The position numbers and the translations under genes were made by a program. Positions 5,016 through 5,056 of a stretch of DNA of 5,056 bases are shown here, one piece after another. Each line of letters starts with the position of its first letter. Position 1 is the first letter of the stretch. The DNA is from Nitrospirota bacterium (GTDB lineage Bacteria; Nitrospirota; Thermodesulfovibrionia; Thermodesulfovibrionales; JdFR-85), in contig JAADHP010000223.1 of the NCBI GenBank assembly GCA_013151785.1, positions 1-5,056 on the forward strand, written 5' to 3'. The notes beneath the pieces were generated by a model that worked only from the letters and a program-made list of their open reading frames with translations, was not told the DNA's origin and made no database searches.

Positions 5016-5056
5016 ATGAAAGTCTCTGATGAGATTTTTATAAAAGACAGCCTTAT
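5016..5056 (+). CDS. Start of an unidentified gene (partial)
   Basis: An ATG directly behind an extended -10 box opens a frame reading MKVSDEIFIKDSL to the window edge with no stop. I do not recognise the product from 13 residues. There is no hydrophobic signal sequence so far, so it is probably cytoplasmic. Support comes mainly from promoter placement and the same start-proximal TATAAT arrangement seen at two other genes here. The missing ribosome binding site and short visible length keep confidence moderate. Confidence 0.45.
   Translation, partial: MKVSDEIFIKDSL

Overview
The window looks like a chromosomal housekeeping segment of a moderately AT-rich Gram-negative bacterium. An HflK/HflC pair, a Csd3/MepM-type M23 endopeptidase and a DUF948 gene followed by a likely YtxH gene are a mix I associate with Nitrospirota (Thermodesulfovibrionia-like) or deltaproteobacterial lineages. 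That placement is a low-confidence impression. I see no tRNA, rRNA, CRISPR array, transposase or phage gene.

Layout. (i) 1-440, minus strand: a membrane-anchored coiled-coil DUF948 protein, then two bases later the first 16 codons of a second gene, probably YtxH-family. (ii) 441-573: a short divergent promoter region. (iii) 574-903, plus strand: a small single-domain cupin, overlapping tail to tail by four bases with (iv) 900-2175, minus strand: a membrane-anchored M23 peptidoglycan endopeptidase gene split by one extra T near 1542-1544. Removing one base restores a continuous 424-residue protein. (v) 2176-2550: a divergent control region with a start-proximal promoter for the peptidase and a near-consensus sigma70 promoter (TTGACA-N17-TACAAT) for hflKC, overlaid by two interleaved inverted repeats. 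(vi) 2551-4493, plus strand: hflK and hflC, overlapping by ATGA. (vii) 4494-5015: a noncoding stretch with a GC-rich palindrome just after hflC and a nested palindromic element at 4695-4870 (20-bp outer stem, 12-bp and 21-bp inner hairpins). (viii) 5016-end: the start of another gene, unidentified.

How the genes relate. The main theme is the cell envelope. HflK and HflC form the SPFH-family membrane cage around the FtsH protease. The M23 enzyme cuts peptidoglycan cross-links. DUF948 and YtxH proteins are small membrane-anchored helical proteins of poorly known role. The cupin is not obviously linked to the others.

The most interesting signals are the nested palindromic element, the peptidase frameshift (whose CTT-T context resembles the prfB +1 slip site), and three genes lacking Shine-Dalgarno sequences whose TATAAT boxes lie 5-9 bases from the start codon, suggesting leaderless transcripts. 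None of this amounts to a demonstrable new system.
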